Below, piece after piece: positions 34,320 to 43,568 of a DNA stretch of 64,000 bases (position 1 is the stretch's first letter; each line of letters begins with the position of its first letter). Location of the stretch: the NCBI RefSeq assembly GCF_027186265.1, contig NZ_CP114176.1:3100001-3164000 (forward strand). The letters are read 5' to 3'. The notes under the pieces were generated by a model that worked only from the letters and a program-made list of their open reading frames with translations, ran no database searches and was not told the DNA's origin. The translations under genes and the position numbers were made by a program. Source of the stretch: Lentibacillus daqui (GTDB lineage Bacteria; Bacillota; Bacilli; Bacillales; Amphibacillaceae).

Positions 34320-34478
34320 TTGAATCATTTTCCCGCAATTGATATTCAAAATCCCATAAAACACTATGGAATTTCTTTGTGGACCAGATTTGAGCACTCG
34401 GCATCTACTACATCCATTACTGTTCTAAGCTACACCGGCTCGAGCCTGGCCCCTTTTATCTTTGCATATATAACCAGC

Positions 34479-35591
34479 TTAAAAATCAAATACTTGTTCA
34501 TCCACCATAAACTGTTTCAACGCTTCCTCATCTATCGCATAACCTAACCCTGGCGTTTGAGGTACATGTATCACACCATTTTCCACTTGTACTTCTGGCG
34601 TAATAATATCTTTTTCCCAGTATCTGGAGGAGCCCGCCGTATCTCCCGGCAACGTAAATCCAGAAAGGGTGGTCAACGCAATATTATGGGCTCGGCCAAC
34701 TCCAGCCTCCAGCATACCTCCGCACCATACATCAATTCCATGAGACCGACAATAATCATGAATCCGTTTGGCCTCTGACAGACCACCAACTCTTCCAATT
34801 TTTATATTAATTATCTTGCAGCTACCAAGTTCAATTGCCTTTTTCGCGTCTTCAAGCGAATGAATGCTTTCATCCAGGCAGATTGGGGTACGCATATTCT
34901 TCTGCAGTGTTGCATGATACAAAATATCATCATGCGCAAGCGGCTGCTCAATCATCATTAAATTTAAATCGTCCAATTGCTTCAGATGATCCATATCTTT
35001 TAATGTATATGCGGAATTAGCATCAGCCATTATTGGTGTATCCGGAAATTGTTCACGAACCTTCCGAAGTACATCCACATCCCAGCCAGGTTTAATTTTA
35101 ATTTTAATCCGTTTATATCCCTTCTTGATAAAATAATCCACTGTATCAATTAGCTCCTGTACCGATTGCTGAATCCCAATACTGATCCCGACATCAATTT
35201 CTTGTTTCTCTCCTCCAAGTGCAGCAGCAAGTGTCATATTATTTTGTTTCGCATACAGGTCCCAGACAGCTCCTTCTAAAGCTGACTTTGCCATATTATT
35301 CCGCTTAATTGGTTTAAAAAGTTTGGAAACATCGTCAGGATGCTGAAGCTCATTCTCCTGCAAAATAGGGATGAAAAAATCTTTCATCACATGCAAATTG
35401 GTTTCCACTGTTTCCTCACTGTACCATGGAACGGTAAACGCAACAGACTCGCCAAATCCCCTGTTACCATTTACGTCGATTGCCTCTGTAATGAAAAATG
35501 CCCGATCTTGCATAGTGCCAAAACTGGTTGTAAATGGATGCTTCAGCCGCATATTTAATCGTTTTAATTTCATCTGCTTGATTGGAACCAT
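34479..35591 (-). CDS. N-succinylamino-acid racemase / o-succinylbenzoate synthase (enolase superfamily)
   Basis: About 370 residues of the MenC/NSAR subgroup. Features: the N-terminal capping part MRLKHPFTTSFGT, the catalytic KxK in RIKIKIKPGW, metal ligands in MADANSAY, MIEQPL and LDESI, and the second base in IINIKIGRVGG. In Geobacillus the same enzyme type works with a GNAT succinyltransferase and an M20 desuccinylase to turn D-amino acids into L-amino acids. The GNAT gene 22 bases upstream and an M20 remnant support that role over menaquinone synthesis. ATG 35591 is chosen; a longer frame to 35645 would overlap the GNAT gene. Confidence 0.9.
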   Translation of the reverse strand: MVPIKQMKLKRLNMRLKHPFTTSFGTMQDRAFFITEAIDVNGNRGFGESVAFTVPWYSEETVETNLHVMKDFFIPILQENELQHPDDVSKLFKPIKRNNMAKSALEGAVWDLYAKQNNMTLAAALGGEKQEIDVGISIGIQQSVQELIDTVDYFIKKGYKRIKIKIKPGWDVDVLRKVREQFPDTPIMADANSAYTLKDMDHLKQLDDLNLMMIEQPLAHDDILYHATLQKNMRTPICLDESIHSLEDAKKAIELGSCKIINIKIGRVGGLSEAKRIHDYCRSHGIDVWCGGMLEAGVGRAHNIALTTLSGFTLPGDTAGSSRYWEKDIITPEVQVENGVIHVPQTPGLGYAIDEEALKQFMVDEQVFDF

Positions 35592-35613
35592 CACTGTTAA
35601 TCCTCTCCCTGTC

Positions 35614-36399
35614 CTAATTGGTAAACACATAATAACTGTAGTCATGCGCAGCTTCGCGAATCAAATCGCTTGCCTGAAATCCATGGTCAAAAAGCTGTTG
35701 AAATACCTTCCTCGTCTCCAGCCGCCATTGTTTCGCAAGGGAAAAATCTGTTTGTTTTATTCCCTGAAAATGTTTTGGTATCGCCACAAAATAACAATCA
35801 CCAGCCGCAAGATTCGCCGTTTCCAAGCGTTCTTTCACTATCGGATAGCCATTTTCATCGGCGTCTAGTAGAATGTGTTCCGCTTGTAACGAAACGTCGG
35901 GCTGCGATTTCTGATTGCTAATATCCCATTTAATTTGAATCCGGTCTGTCGGCAGTCCCTGATTGAATTCATCATTCATGGAGCCGTAATGATCCGCCTC
36001 ATAAAGGGCACCAGTTGCTTGGAGTTTATGCAAGTTTAAATAGGCATTCCTGCTCTCCAGCGGGTCAAAGGTCCAGGTAATCATGCTGTATCCCATCTTC
36101 TTGGCAATCTCTGCTTGCTTCCATTTAAATTTTACTCCTAATCCGCTTGTTCGATATTCGGGTAAAATTCCCAGCATGTGGGAGCACAAATAAGGAGTAC
36201 CCCGGTCAAATCCAGCAAAACTATATAAAAAGCCTACCATTTTCTCCCCATCATAGGCTCCAAGTACAATTCCGCCATGATTCAGCGCTGTAAATGTTTG
36301 ATGGACGGGGATGGGATCCATATGCCATACCTCAGATTCAACCTCCTGCATTTGTTGGAGTTCGTCTATCGTTTCCAGCGTCTTTATCATTAAAGTCAT
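35614..36399 (-). CDS. GNAT acyltransferase, likely D-amino-acid N-succinyltransferase
   Basis: A 261-residue GNAT protein. The acyl-CoA binding core is GGIVLGAYDGEKMVGFLYSF followed by CSHMLGILPEYRTSGLGVKFKWKQ, where R/G-x-x-G/A is EYRTSGLG. The second half is a family-specific extension. Relatives encoded beside N-succinylamino-acid racemase transfer succinyl from succinyl-CoA to D-amino acids. Its ATG overlaps the TGA of the upstream desuccinylase remnant, so the three were one operon. The specific donor and acceptor are inferred from this context. Confidence 0.85.
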   Translation of the reverse strand: MTLMIKTLETIDELQQMQEVESEVWHMDPIPVHQTFTALNHGGIVLGAYDGEKMVGFLYSFAGFDRGTPYLCSHMLGILPEYRTSGLGVKFKWKQAEIAKKMGYSMITWTFDPLESRNAYLNLHKLQATGALYEADHYGSMNDEFNQGLPTDRIQIKWDISNQKSQPDVSLQAEHILLDADENGYPIVKERLETANLAAGDCYFVAIPKHFQGIKQTDFSLAKQWRLETRKVFQQLFDHGFQASDLIREAAHDYSYYVFTN

Positions 36400-36654
36400 T
36401 GATGTTCCTCCTCGCTGTATACCTTGACTATTTTCTGTAATGCATCGGAAAGGATAGTTACCACTATTGGAATAATCCTTCGATCAAATGTCATATTAGA
36501 ATGATGCAAGCCAGGTTTTAAATCACAACCTACCAACACAGCATGGTCGCTTTTAACTCCGGCCGCTTAATGGTATAAAAATGAAAACCTTCCTTACCAG
36601 TAGTCGTAATCACCGGAGCTGTATTTCAAACTCAAGTTCTGTTTTAGTTTCCAT
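36397..36654 (-). pseudogene. M20 desuccinylase reduced to its ends by internal deletion
   Basis: ATG 36654 has a good GAGGAAGAG site, but after about a dozen codons (METKTELEFEIQL) the sequence jumps to a C-terminal M20 block, APVITTTGKEGFHFYTIKRP. After one more frameshift comes GCDLKPGLHHSNMTFDRR and ILSDAL, then the stop. More than 300 codons, including all zinc ligands but the last, are missing. In the known pathway this gene would be the N-succinyl-L-amino acid hydrolase. Other M20 enzymes in the window could replace it, but this is not shown. Confidence 0.75.
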
Positions 36655-36665
36655 CTTGCTCTTCC

Positions 36666-37511
36666 TCATGCAAAAAAATCTGTTCCATCAATCGCATCAA
36701 ATCTTGTTGCGCGTTTTTGAAATTGTTCCGCATTTTTTAGCGAGATGGCTGAGATAATACTATTCGTTATCGACATCACGGTTGGTGCTACATCAAGGGT
36801 AGATCCCATGTTTAATTGTACATGTAGTGTTATACTTGCATATTTGGAAATTGGAGCAATTGGTGAATCCGTAAATGCAATTACAAATGCTCCTTGCCGC
36901 TTAGCCAGTTTGGCAATATGTATTGTTTCAACTGCATATCGATGGAACGAAAAAACGACTACAACACTTTTTGCAGTAAGTTCGCCAATGCGCAGTAAAA
37001 TATCATCCATATTGGACTGAAACAATCTTGTATTTCCTACCACCAAATCAAGCGCAAAAGCAAACCAGCTCGCCAACGCATGCGACGTACGAATACCAGC
37101 AACAAGCGTTCGATCAGCAGAGGCAATTTTTGCTACAACTGTTTCAAGTTTTTCTTCTGATAATTGTTCCATGGTTTGTTGAATCGCTTGCAAATCATTC
37201 GCCATCAACGCTTTAACGGATGAAGCATGCGTTGTGTACGTTTCCGATTTCTTATCAACAAATTCAGATAATGTGCTTCTTTCGAAAAGTTGTTGCTGTA
37301 TTTCTCCCTGGAAGGAACGATAACCGGAGTAGCCAAGTTTTTGACAAAAGCGTATGACCGTTGTCTCGCTAACCCCTATTAGTTTACCCGCCTCTGCTGC
37401 CGAATTCATTGCAAAAATTTTCGGGTCATCATATAAGTATGAAGTAATCTTCAGTAAATTGTTTGAAAAGGTATGTTGGTTTGCTGCTATCTTTTGATAA
37501 ATAGATTCCAT
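36666..37511 (-). CDS. MurR/RpiR family regulator of the racemase operon
   Basis: A 281-residue regulator with an N-terminal RpiR helix-turn-helix (NSAAEAGKLIGVSETTVIRF, then CQKLGYSGYRSFQ) and a C-terminal SIS phosphosugar-binding-type domain (LVAGIRTSHALASWFAF; VVVFSFHRYAVETIHIAKLA). The start at ATG 37511 is set by GGAGG six bases before it; the upstream frame to 37553 is not supported. It is the first gene before the desuccinylase remnant, GNAT and racemase on the same strand, so it probably controls them. SIS domains usually sense sugar phosphates, which is odd for an amino acid pathway. Confidence 0.87.
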   Translation of the reverse strand: MESIYQKIAANQHTFSNNLLKITSYLYDDPKIFAMNSAAEAGKLIGVSETTVIRFCQKLGYSGYRSFQGEIQQQLFERSTLSEFVDKKSETYTTHASSVKALMANDLQAIQQTMEQLSEEKLETVVAKIASADRTLVAGIRTSHALASWFAFALDLVVGNTRLFQSNMDDILLRIGELTAKSVVVVFSFHRYAVETIHIAKLAKRQGAFVIAFTDSPIAPISKYASITLHVQLNMGSTLDVAPTVMSITNSIISAISLKNAEQFQKRATRFDAIDGTDFFA

Positions 37512-37714
37512 TGGAAGTCCTCCATAAAAAAGACAACGAAGCAAACCCTTCATATTTATTTCTAAAAAAGGAAATGCTTCAGAATTTAATTTATCCTATC
37601 ACAAATTATGTGGTTTGACAACTGATTTTGTTGTTCGAACTATAGTGGTTCACGAGGAAATGACAGGCGTACGTTTCAGCTAAAAAGGAAAATCAGCCAC
37701 ATGTTAACAATTCC

Positions 37715-38512
37715 CTACCCATACTGCTTAACCGCTTTTATTGTCGTTTGATAATTTTCCATATACGTTTGATGACTTAATAATTTATACGTTAAAATAT
37801 CCAGTAAAAACAAACCGGGTAGTTGTGAATTGATAAATTTTTCATCATCGATATATTTGTAACTGGATATTAACACGACTTCATTTGAAAACTTCGTCAG
37901 TAATGTATCATCATGATTCGTTACCGCCACTGTAAACACGTTATTTTCTTGTGCTAATCGTGCTGAATCGACTACGCTTTTCGTTTCACCAGTATTTGAG
38001 AAGCATAATAATACGTCATTTTCATCTAACAATGATGTCTCCATGATCATGCCATGCGCATCTGTTACGGATCTGGAATGAATGCCCATCCGCTCAATCC
38101 TGCTATTAAACTCATTGGCTATTAAGCCCGAGTTTCCAATTCCGCAAAACAAAACCCTTTTGGCATCCATGATTAAAGAAACGATTTTATTTGTTTGTTC
38201 TTCACTTATAAACTGCTGCGTTGACTTGATAATCATTTGATAGTAATGGTAAATCGTAGCGAATGTTCCCGCCGTATCAGGCATGTCGGAGGTTTCCCCG
38301 CCAACGGAAAACTTCATTTCCTGGAAAGAATTAAAACCAATTCTTTTGCAAAATCTGGTTATCGTTGCTGGCGATACCTGTATTTCTTTTGCTAAATCAA
38401 CAATGGATTGATTTAAAATAATAGCTTTATGTTCCGACAAATAACCAATAATTTTCTTGTCATGTTCGGTTAAGCATGATTTAAATTTTTGAATTCTATT
38501 TTCAAAATTCAT
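37715..38512 (-). CDS. MurR/RpiR family regulator divergent to the PTS-nanE operon
   Basis: About 265 residues: HTH in SIVDLAKEIQVSPATITRFC (then KRIGFNSFQEMK), and a SIS domain with VLFCGIGNSGLIANEFNSRI and VLLCFSNTGETKSVVDSARL, where SNTGET is the phosphosugar loop. It is transcribed away from PTS and nanE genes, so it likely senses an amino-sugar phosphate such as ManNAc-6-P or GlcNAc-6-P and represses them. ATG 38512 has AAGGGA upstream. A 12-bp palindrome at 38623-38634 in the shared gap is a candidate binding site. Confidence 0.88.
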   Translation of the reverse strand: MNFENRIQKFKSCLTEHDKKIIGYLSEHKAIILNQSIVDLAKEIQVSPATITRFCKRIGFNSFQEMKFSVGGETSDMPDTAGTFATIYHYYQMIIKSTQQFISEEQTNKIVSLIMDAKRVLFCGIGNSGLIANEFNSRIERMGIHSRSVTDAHGMIMETSLLDENDVLLCFSNTGETKSVVDSARLAQENNVFTVAVTNHDDTLLTKFSNEVVLISSYKYIDDEKFINSQLPGLFLLDILTYKLLSHQTYMENYQTTIKAVKQYG

Positions 38513-38589
38513 GTTCCATTCCCTTCCATCATTCCTTATTGCTATTTCCTTAATCATACCATTCTATGTGTGTTTAAAATAGTGGTAGA

Positions 38590-38634
38590 TTGACAAAAAT
38601 GAAAACGTTTGATAGTATTACGGAAAATATTTTC
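38590..38634 (+). promoter_or_regulatory. PTS-nanE promoter with cre-like site and RpiR operator candidate
   Basis: TTGACA (38590-38595), 17 bases, TAGTAT (38613-38618). TGAAAACGTTTGA in the spacer resembles a CcpA cre half. GAAAATATTTTC (38623-38634) is a perfect palindrome just after the -10. Confidence 0.6.
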
Positions 38635-38650
38635 TTTGGAGGTGCATTTA

Positions 38651-40201
38651 ATGAAAAATATTTTCGAAAAGGCTCAACAATTCGGTAAAGCATTTATGTT
38701 ACCGATTGCTATTTTACCTGCAGCTGGACTTCTGCTGGGAATTGGCGGTGCCCTTTCCAATCCTAACACGGTAGATACATATCCCATTCTTGATCATGAT
38801 TGGTTACAGGCAATTTTCACTGTGATGAGCGCTGCAGGTGACATTATATTTTCAAACTTGCCGATTCTCTTTGCTATTGGACTTGCAATTGGCCTGGCAA
38901 AATCCGATAAGGGTACGGCTGGTTTAGCTGCTCTACTTGGGTATTTAGTGATGAACGCTACCATCAATGCGATATTAAACATCACGGGTAATTTAGCCAC
39001 TGATGACTTATCCGCTGCTGGTCAAGGCATGGCATTGGGTGTTCAATCACTGGAAACAGGCGTTTTTGGTGGTATTATTGTGGGGATCATGGCTAGTTTC
39101 CTGCATACCCGCTTTAACAAAATAACATTACCCCAATTTTTGGGTTTCTTTGGTGGATCCCGTTTTGTACCAATTATAACCTCGTTTTCTGCTATTATTC
39201 TTGGTGTGATCATGTATTTTGTTTGGCCATTGTTCCAAAACCTGATATTTAATATTGGCGATATAGTCAATGCAACCGGTTATATTGGAACATTTTTCTA
39301 TGGCTTTATTTTACGCATGTTGGGACCATTTGGGCTGCACCATATCTTCTATTTACCTTTTTGGCAAACAGGATTGGGTGGCTCGTTAGAAATTGCTGGT
39401 CATTTAGTACAAGGTACACAAAATATCTTTTTTGCTCAATTAGGCGATCCGGAAACAGAAAAGTTTTTTGCAGGTACTTCCCGCTTCATGTCCGGACGTT
39501 TCATTACCATGATGTTTGGACTACTTGGCGCAGCATTTGCCATTTATCGAACTGCCAAACCAAAAAATAAAAAAGTCGTCGGAGGATTAATGCTATCCGC
39601 AGCGTTAACTTCCTTCTTAACAGGAATTACCGAACCCCTGGAGTTTTCATTTTTGTTCGTTGCACCAGCACTCTATGTCGTACATGCTATATTTGATGGC
39701 TTTGCCTTTATGCTCGCACATATTTTTCAAATTACTATCGGACAAACATTTTCTGGCGGTTTCATTGATTTTGTGTTGTTTGGAATACTACAAGGGCAAG
39801 AAAAGACAAATTGGATTTATGTCATTCCGATCGGTATCATTTGGTTTTTCCTATACTACTTTACATTCTCATTCCTGATTAAACGGTTCAATTTTAAAAC
39901 ACCTGGACGAGAAGATGAAAAAGCAGGAAAGCCTGCAGTTAATCAATCAGGTGGTGGAACAAAAGAAGGACGCCCCTTTGCCATTATTGAAGCTCTTGGT
40001 GGAAGGGAGAACCTTGTCGATGTTGATAACTGTGCAACCAGATTACGCGTAACCGTTAAAAATAGTGACATAGTCGATAAGGATGTATTATCACAAACTG
40101 GAAGTAAGGGCGTTGTCATAAAAGGCGGCGGTGTTCAAGTTATATATGGCCCGCAAGTTTCTGTCATTAAAAATGAAATAGAAGAAATACTTGAAAATTA
40201 G
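38651..40201 (+). CDS. PTS EIIBC component, glucose family, likely amino-sugar specific
   Basis: About 516 residues. The EIIC part has ten or so helices (MLPIAILPAAGLLLGIGGAL; GITEPLEFSFLFVAPALY is the conserved GITE-x-E active loop). A linker follows, then EIIB with the phosphocysteine in VDVDNCATRLRVTV. It imports and phosphorylates a sugar, taking phosphate from an EIIA made elsewhere. Because nanE follows 17 bases downstream, the product is probably ManNAc-6-phosphate or a related sugar. ATG 38651 has GGAGG eight bases upstream. Confidence 0.92.
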   Translation: MKNIFEKAQQFGKAFMLPIAILPAAGLLLGIGGALSNPNTVDTYPILDHDWLQAIFTVMSAAGDIIFSNLPILFAIGLAIGLAKSDKGTAGLAALLGYLVMNATINAILNITGNLATDDLSAAGQGMALGVQSLETGVFGGIIVGIMASFLHTRFNKITLPQFLGFFGGSRFVPIITSFSAIILGVIMYFVWPLFQNLIFNIGDIVNATGYIGTFFYGFILRMLGPFGLHHIFYLPFWQTGLGGSLEIAGHLVQGTQNIFFAQLGDPETEKFFAGTSRFMSGRFITMMFGLLGAAFAIYRTAKPKNKKVVGGLMLSAALTSFLTGITEPLEFSFLFVAPALYVVHAIFDGFAFMLAHIFQITIGQTFSGGFIDFVLFGILQGQEKTNWIYVIPIGIIWFFLYYFTFSFLIKRFNFKTPGREDEKAGKPAVNQSGGGTKEGRPFAIIEALGGRENLVDVDNCATRLRVTVKNSDIVDKDVLSQTGSKGVVIKGGGVQVIYGPQVSVIKNEIEEILEN

Positions 40202-40218
40202 ATTAGGAGATGTAACCC

Positions 40219-40908
40219 ATGTATTTACCAAAAAACTTGATTGTATCCTGTCAAGCACTCGAGGATGAACCACTCCATTCTTCATTTATCATGAGCAAGA
40301 TGGCACTGGCTGCTTACCAAGCCGGGGCAAAAGGGATTCGGGCAAATTCAAAAGCTGATATTCTGGCAATCAAAAAAGAAGTTGATCTTCCTGTTATTGG
40401 GATCGTAAAACGGAACTATGCCGATTCTGATGTTTATATAACCGCTACCTCCAAAGAAATTGATGAATTAATCGAAAGTGGATGTGACGTCATCGCCATG
40501 GATGCTACCGTTAATCCAAAACCAAAAGAGACGTTGAAGGAATTAGTTAACTATGCAAGAAATCAAGCGCCCAATGTAGAATTAATGGCGGATATTTCAA
40601 CGGTTGAAGAGGCAATCAATGCTGAAAAACTTAAATTTGATTACATTGGAACTACTTTACATGGCTATACAAGCTATACAAAAGGTGAAAAATTATACGA
40701 TCATGATTTTTCCTTTTTAAAAGACGTCCAGAATGCAGTTCAAACCCCGGTCATTGCAGAAGGGAACATAGCAACTCCCGAAATGCTAAAAAGAGCATTT
40801 GAATTGGATGTATACGCGGCTGTTGTCGGTGGGGCGATTACACGGCCACAGGAAATTACGCGTAAATTTCTCTCGGAGATTGAAGGTTTGGTGAAGGGTA
40901 AGGAATAA
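40219..40908 (+). CDS. nanE: N-acetylmannosamine-6-phosphate 2-epimerase
   Basis: A 229-residue TIM-barrel enzyme. Typical NanE blocks: LIVSCQALEDEPLHSS, AGAKGIRANS, PVIGIVKRNY, DVIAMDAT, LMADISTVEEA, FDYIGTTLHGYTSYT (catalytic region) and PVIAEGNIATPE. It converts ManNAc-6-P to GlcNAc-6-P in the cytoplasm, the step after the PTS uptake encoded just before it. RBS is GGAGA. A GTTGAGG...CCTCAAC stem follows at about 40930-40967. The stretch to 41217 holds no other gene. Confidence 0.94.
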   Translation: MYLPKNLIVSCQALEDEPLHSSFIMSKMALAAYQAGAKGIRANSKADILAIKKEVDLPVIGIVKRNYADSDVYITATSKEIDELIESGCDVIAMDATVNPKPKETLKELVNYARNQAPNVELMADISTVEEAINAEKLKFDYIGTTLHGYTSYTKGEKLYDHDFSFLKDVQNAVQTPVIAEGNIATPEMLKRAFELDVYAAVVGGAITRPQEITRKFLSEIEGLVKGKE

Positions 40909-41217
40909 AATATTTAGGTTGGAGTGAGTTGAGGGCATTTATAGGTTTATTCAATGTCCTCAACTTAAAGGTATTTAAAATATAAAATTTACGTTCCTTC
41001 CACTTCCTTAAATAAAATGGTGCGCCAAGTTATCGACTATCGAAAACCTTCAACCAAGTTTCCATATTATCGACTAAGAGCCACCATTGTATGAAAATGA
41101 TATCACAATGAATCCTGACCTCGTCTACCTAAATGTTAGGTATCAGAACTAATTTAACGTTTTTGTTTGATAAGGCAGGGAAGGAAACAGGTTACATAAA
41201 GCCATATTTACCAATAA

Positions 41218-41439
41218 CTAAAATTCAACATCAGCGAAATCATCATAATTTACATCATGTGGGATTGCATTCTCAACCATAAGATCACGCAATGTAGTTA
41301 TCACTATAGAAACATCCATATCCAATAATTCTTCATTGTAATAATTAGATTTAAAGTATGGAACATTTCGAACAACGTATTCACAATTTGCAATCCGCCA
41401 ATCAACGTCCTTTCTTAACATAGTTGGTTCGTTTTTCAT
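41218..41439 (-). CDS. Small hypothetical protein
   Basis: A 73-residue acidic soluble protein (MKNEPTMLRKDVDWRIANCE at the start, ending HDVNYDDFADVEF). No family was recognised. The start at ATG 41439 is supported by AAGGGGG upstream; a longer frame to 41475 lacks a site. It stands alone in a gene-poor stretch. Confidence 0.5.
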   Translation of the reverse strand: MKNEPTMLRKDVDWRIANCEYVVRNVPYFKSNYYNEELLDMDVSIVITTLRDLMVENAIPHDVNYDDFADVEF

Positions 41440-42103
41440 TAATTGAACCCCCTTGTTTATGGTGAGCATCTGCATTCATCCCTTCATAATGCATTCTATA
41501 CATATATATAATTTCAACCCCTATATACACATTTTCAAGGCTTTTTATTCCCATTACTTTTTTTGGATCGTTCAACTAACTTCGTCTTATATTCAACCAT
41601 TCTTTTCGCAAGTTCGTTATTAATGGCAATTCCCTTTATATCGTCATTTTTTGGCGAAGACCTCTAAACCATTTCGGCAATCCATCCGCCCCAAAAGTCA
41701 ACAATTAATTCGAAAAGTTAAGTCACTTTAGAAAATCGGTTTCCCAAATGTCCGTTTAGTTTCTATTCATGGTTTAACTCCGGCATATGAATTTTTTGGA
41801 GAAGATGCTTCGTTTAGTTTTTTTGGAACCTGTTGCTGATCAAATTTCACAACCCTTTTCACCCATTGATACGGTGATGTATTAGCAATCCGTCCATTAG
41901 GATATACTTTGTTTATAGGGGCGTACCATTGCAAGAATAGTACAGACGGGTGAATATTGCAGTTTGAAAGTTCGTTATCGCTACCAGGATCAGTTGCTAG
42001 GATGACGAAATTGACAAATACGGTGGACCTAAAAGTCATTGACCGATTTTTGATCGTCCGGGGTTTGGTTCCACTCCCCCGACATAGTAAAGAGGGATTT
42101 ACC

Positions 42104-42433
42104 ATGATTGAAATACTATCAATTGCATCTATCGTCACATTTATGTTTTTGCTTAGGGATAAAAATAAATATGAGACAGTCTACAATGGAGATGAATCAA
42201 GTGTAGGCGAAGCAAACGAATATTATTGGCTTCTGAGAAACAACAAAATCCCAGTTAAGTACCAGATTCCATACAACTGGGAAAATTTTTATCAATTCGG
42301 ATACAAAGAAAGCCCGATATATCTTAAGGTAAGTAAAAAGGATATAGAAAAAGCAAGGCAAGCGATGATGTATTATCGGCTAGAGAAAGCGAAAATGGAA
42401 AGAAATATGGAAGCGAACAGAAATAAGTTGTAG
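42104..42433 (+). CDS. Small membrane-anchored hypothetical protein
   Basis: A 109-residue protein: one N-terminal membrane helix (EILSIASIVTFMFLL), then a soluble part with EANEYYWLLRNNKIPVKYQI and PIYLKVSKKDIEKARQAMMY. The pattern of two short strands ending in an ARQAM helix is vaguely like DUF2007-type signal proteins, but this is not firm. ATG 42104 follows AAAGAGGGA. The longer frame from 41957 runs back through DNA with no support. The segment 41476-42103 shows only short unrecognised frames. Confidence 0.5.
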   Translation: MIEILSIASIVTFMFLLRDKNKYETVYNGDESSVGEANEYYWLLRNNKIPVKYQIPYNWENFYQFGYKESPIYLKVSKKDIEKARQAMMYYRLEKAKMERNMEANRNKL

Positions 42434-42534
42434 ATGCCTTACGCTTAGCATTGTTTCTCCGGGAGTGTGCGTGCAAGTCACAGACACGAAGTCGGGGGCT
42501 AGCAAACTACATCTTGTCATAAATTATCTCCCGC

Positions 42535-42567
42535 AAAAAAGCCCTGTAGAAAAAACATCCACAGAGC
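42535..42567 (-). terminator. Terminator left after the transketolase fragment
   Basis: On the reverse strand GCTCTGTGGA pairs (G-T wobbles) with TCTACAGGGC, followed by TTTTTTG. Confidence 0.65.
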
Positions 42568-42615
42568 CAACTATCCTTATAACATTTTACTGTTGCTACC
42601 TATTATTTTATACTA

Positions 42616-42756
42616 CTAAACCAATTCCTTAAACCGCTCCACCACATCTTCCACCGTAAATCCAAATTTTTCAATCACTTGATCTCCAGGACCTGAAACA
42701 CCGAATGTATCGATGCTCATGACAGCACCATGACATCCGGCATACTCCTTCCTAAG
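42616..42756 (-). pseudogene. C-terminal fragment of transketolase
   Basis: About 46 codons reading KEYAGCHGAVMSIDTFGVSG, then PGDQVIEKFGFTVEDVVERF and KELV. This is the very end of bacterial transketolase (IDTFG-x-SGPG and FGFTVE-x-VV). The preceding codons (KRWNRRRYKRRGG) do not belong to that protein. The rest, including the thiamine-diphosphate domains, is missing. It sits just beyond a Fic gene, so the deletion or insertion break lies near 42757-42839. Confidence 0.72.
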
Positions 42757-42839
42757 CCCGCCACGTCTTTTATATCTTCGTCTATTCCACCTCTTGGGGG
42801 GATTAGCGATGGTGGAGAAAAAGCCCACTAAATGAAAAT

Positions 42840-43568
42840 TTACTTTACAGCACTTAAATACAAATCTAAAGAATCTTCTACTTCCTTCGCGACTAACTGA
42901 ATAAAGTCATCATAAACCTTTTGAGTATGCGCTTTATCTAAGGCTTCATAATAACCTAATCGATTTTCTACTTTGATGACAACCGGCGGAAACCCATCTT
43001 TCATTAACTCCAGATTCAATAATAACCGGGCTGTACGACCGTTGCCGTCAATAAATGGATGAATTCCCACAAAGATTGCGTGTAACATCGCTCCACGGGT
43101 AACCGGATGCAGTTGTTTCGTTTCTTGTTCATACCAATTCATTAATTTCTCCATTTGTTCCTTTATAAGAAACGGGGCTGGTGGTGTATGCTTTGCACCT
43201 GAAATGAAAACCTGTTGGTCACGATAATTTCCAGCATATGCATCATTAATGCCTTTTAGTATTAGCCGATGCAAGTTTTTTATTTGCCATTCTGACAGTG
43301 ACTCTTTACGTCGAACCATTTCTTCCACATACGCAATGGCATCACGATGATTAATAACCTCCAAGTGTTCACGCATTGTTTTTCCACCAACTGTAATACC
43401 TTCCAGCACGACTTTCGTTTCATTTAATGTTAGCGTGTTTCCCTCGATTGCATTTGAGTTATATGTCCATTCAAGTAATAGCTTTTCTCGTAAACTTCTT
43501 AATGTATACTTTGGCAAAGGACGTTTTGCATCAAGCCGTGCTTTCTTTTCATCAATTTTTTCAAACAT
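42840..43568 (-). CDS. Fic family AMP-transferase-type protein
   Basis: A 242-residue Fic protein. The active loop is HPFIDGNGRTAR at 170-181, fully matching HPFx(D/E)GNGRxxR. An inhibitory helix with SNAIEGN (38-44) precedes the Fic core and would block ATP binding through its glutamate, as in self-inhibited class II Fic proteins. Such enzymes attach AMP or related groups to target proteins. No separate antitoxin gene is present, as expected when the inhibitor is built in. RBS GAGGTGAGATG overlaps closely. It borders the transketolase break. Confidence 0.9.
   Translation of the reverse strand: MFEKIDEKKARLDAKRPLPKYTLRSLREKLLLEWTYNSNAIEGNTLTLNETKVVLEGITVGGKTMREHLEVINHRDAIAYVEEMVRRKESLSEWQIKNLHRLILKGINDAYAGNYRDQQVFISGAKHTPPAPFLIKEQMEKLMNWYEQETKQLHPVTRGAMLHAIFVGIHPFIDGNGRTARLLLNLELMKDGFPPVVIKVENRLGYYEALDKAHTQKVYDDFIQLVAKEVEDSLDLYLSAVK

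Noticed and set aside
34321..34478. T-box leader before ykvI
   Set aside because: The AGCGGTAGCGAC stretch recalls a T-box antiterminator, but the conserved core and specifier region cannot be found. A plain terminator explains the hairpin.
41767..42138. Reverse open frame of 123 codons
   Set aside because: Overlaps the better supported forward gene at 42104, no ribosome site, no recognisable family.
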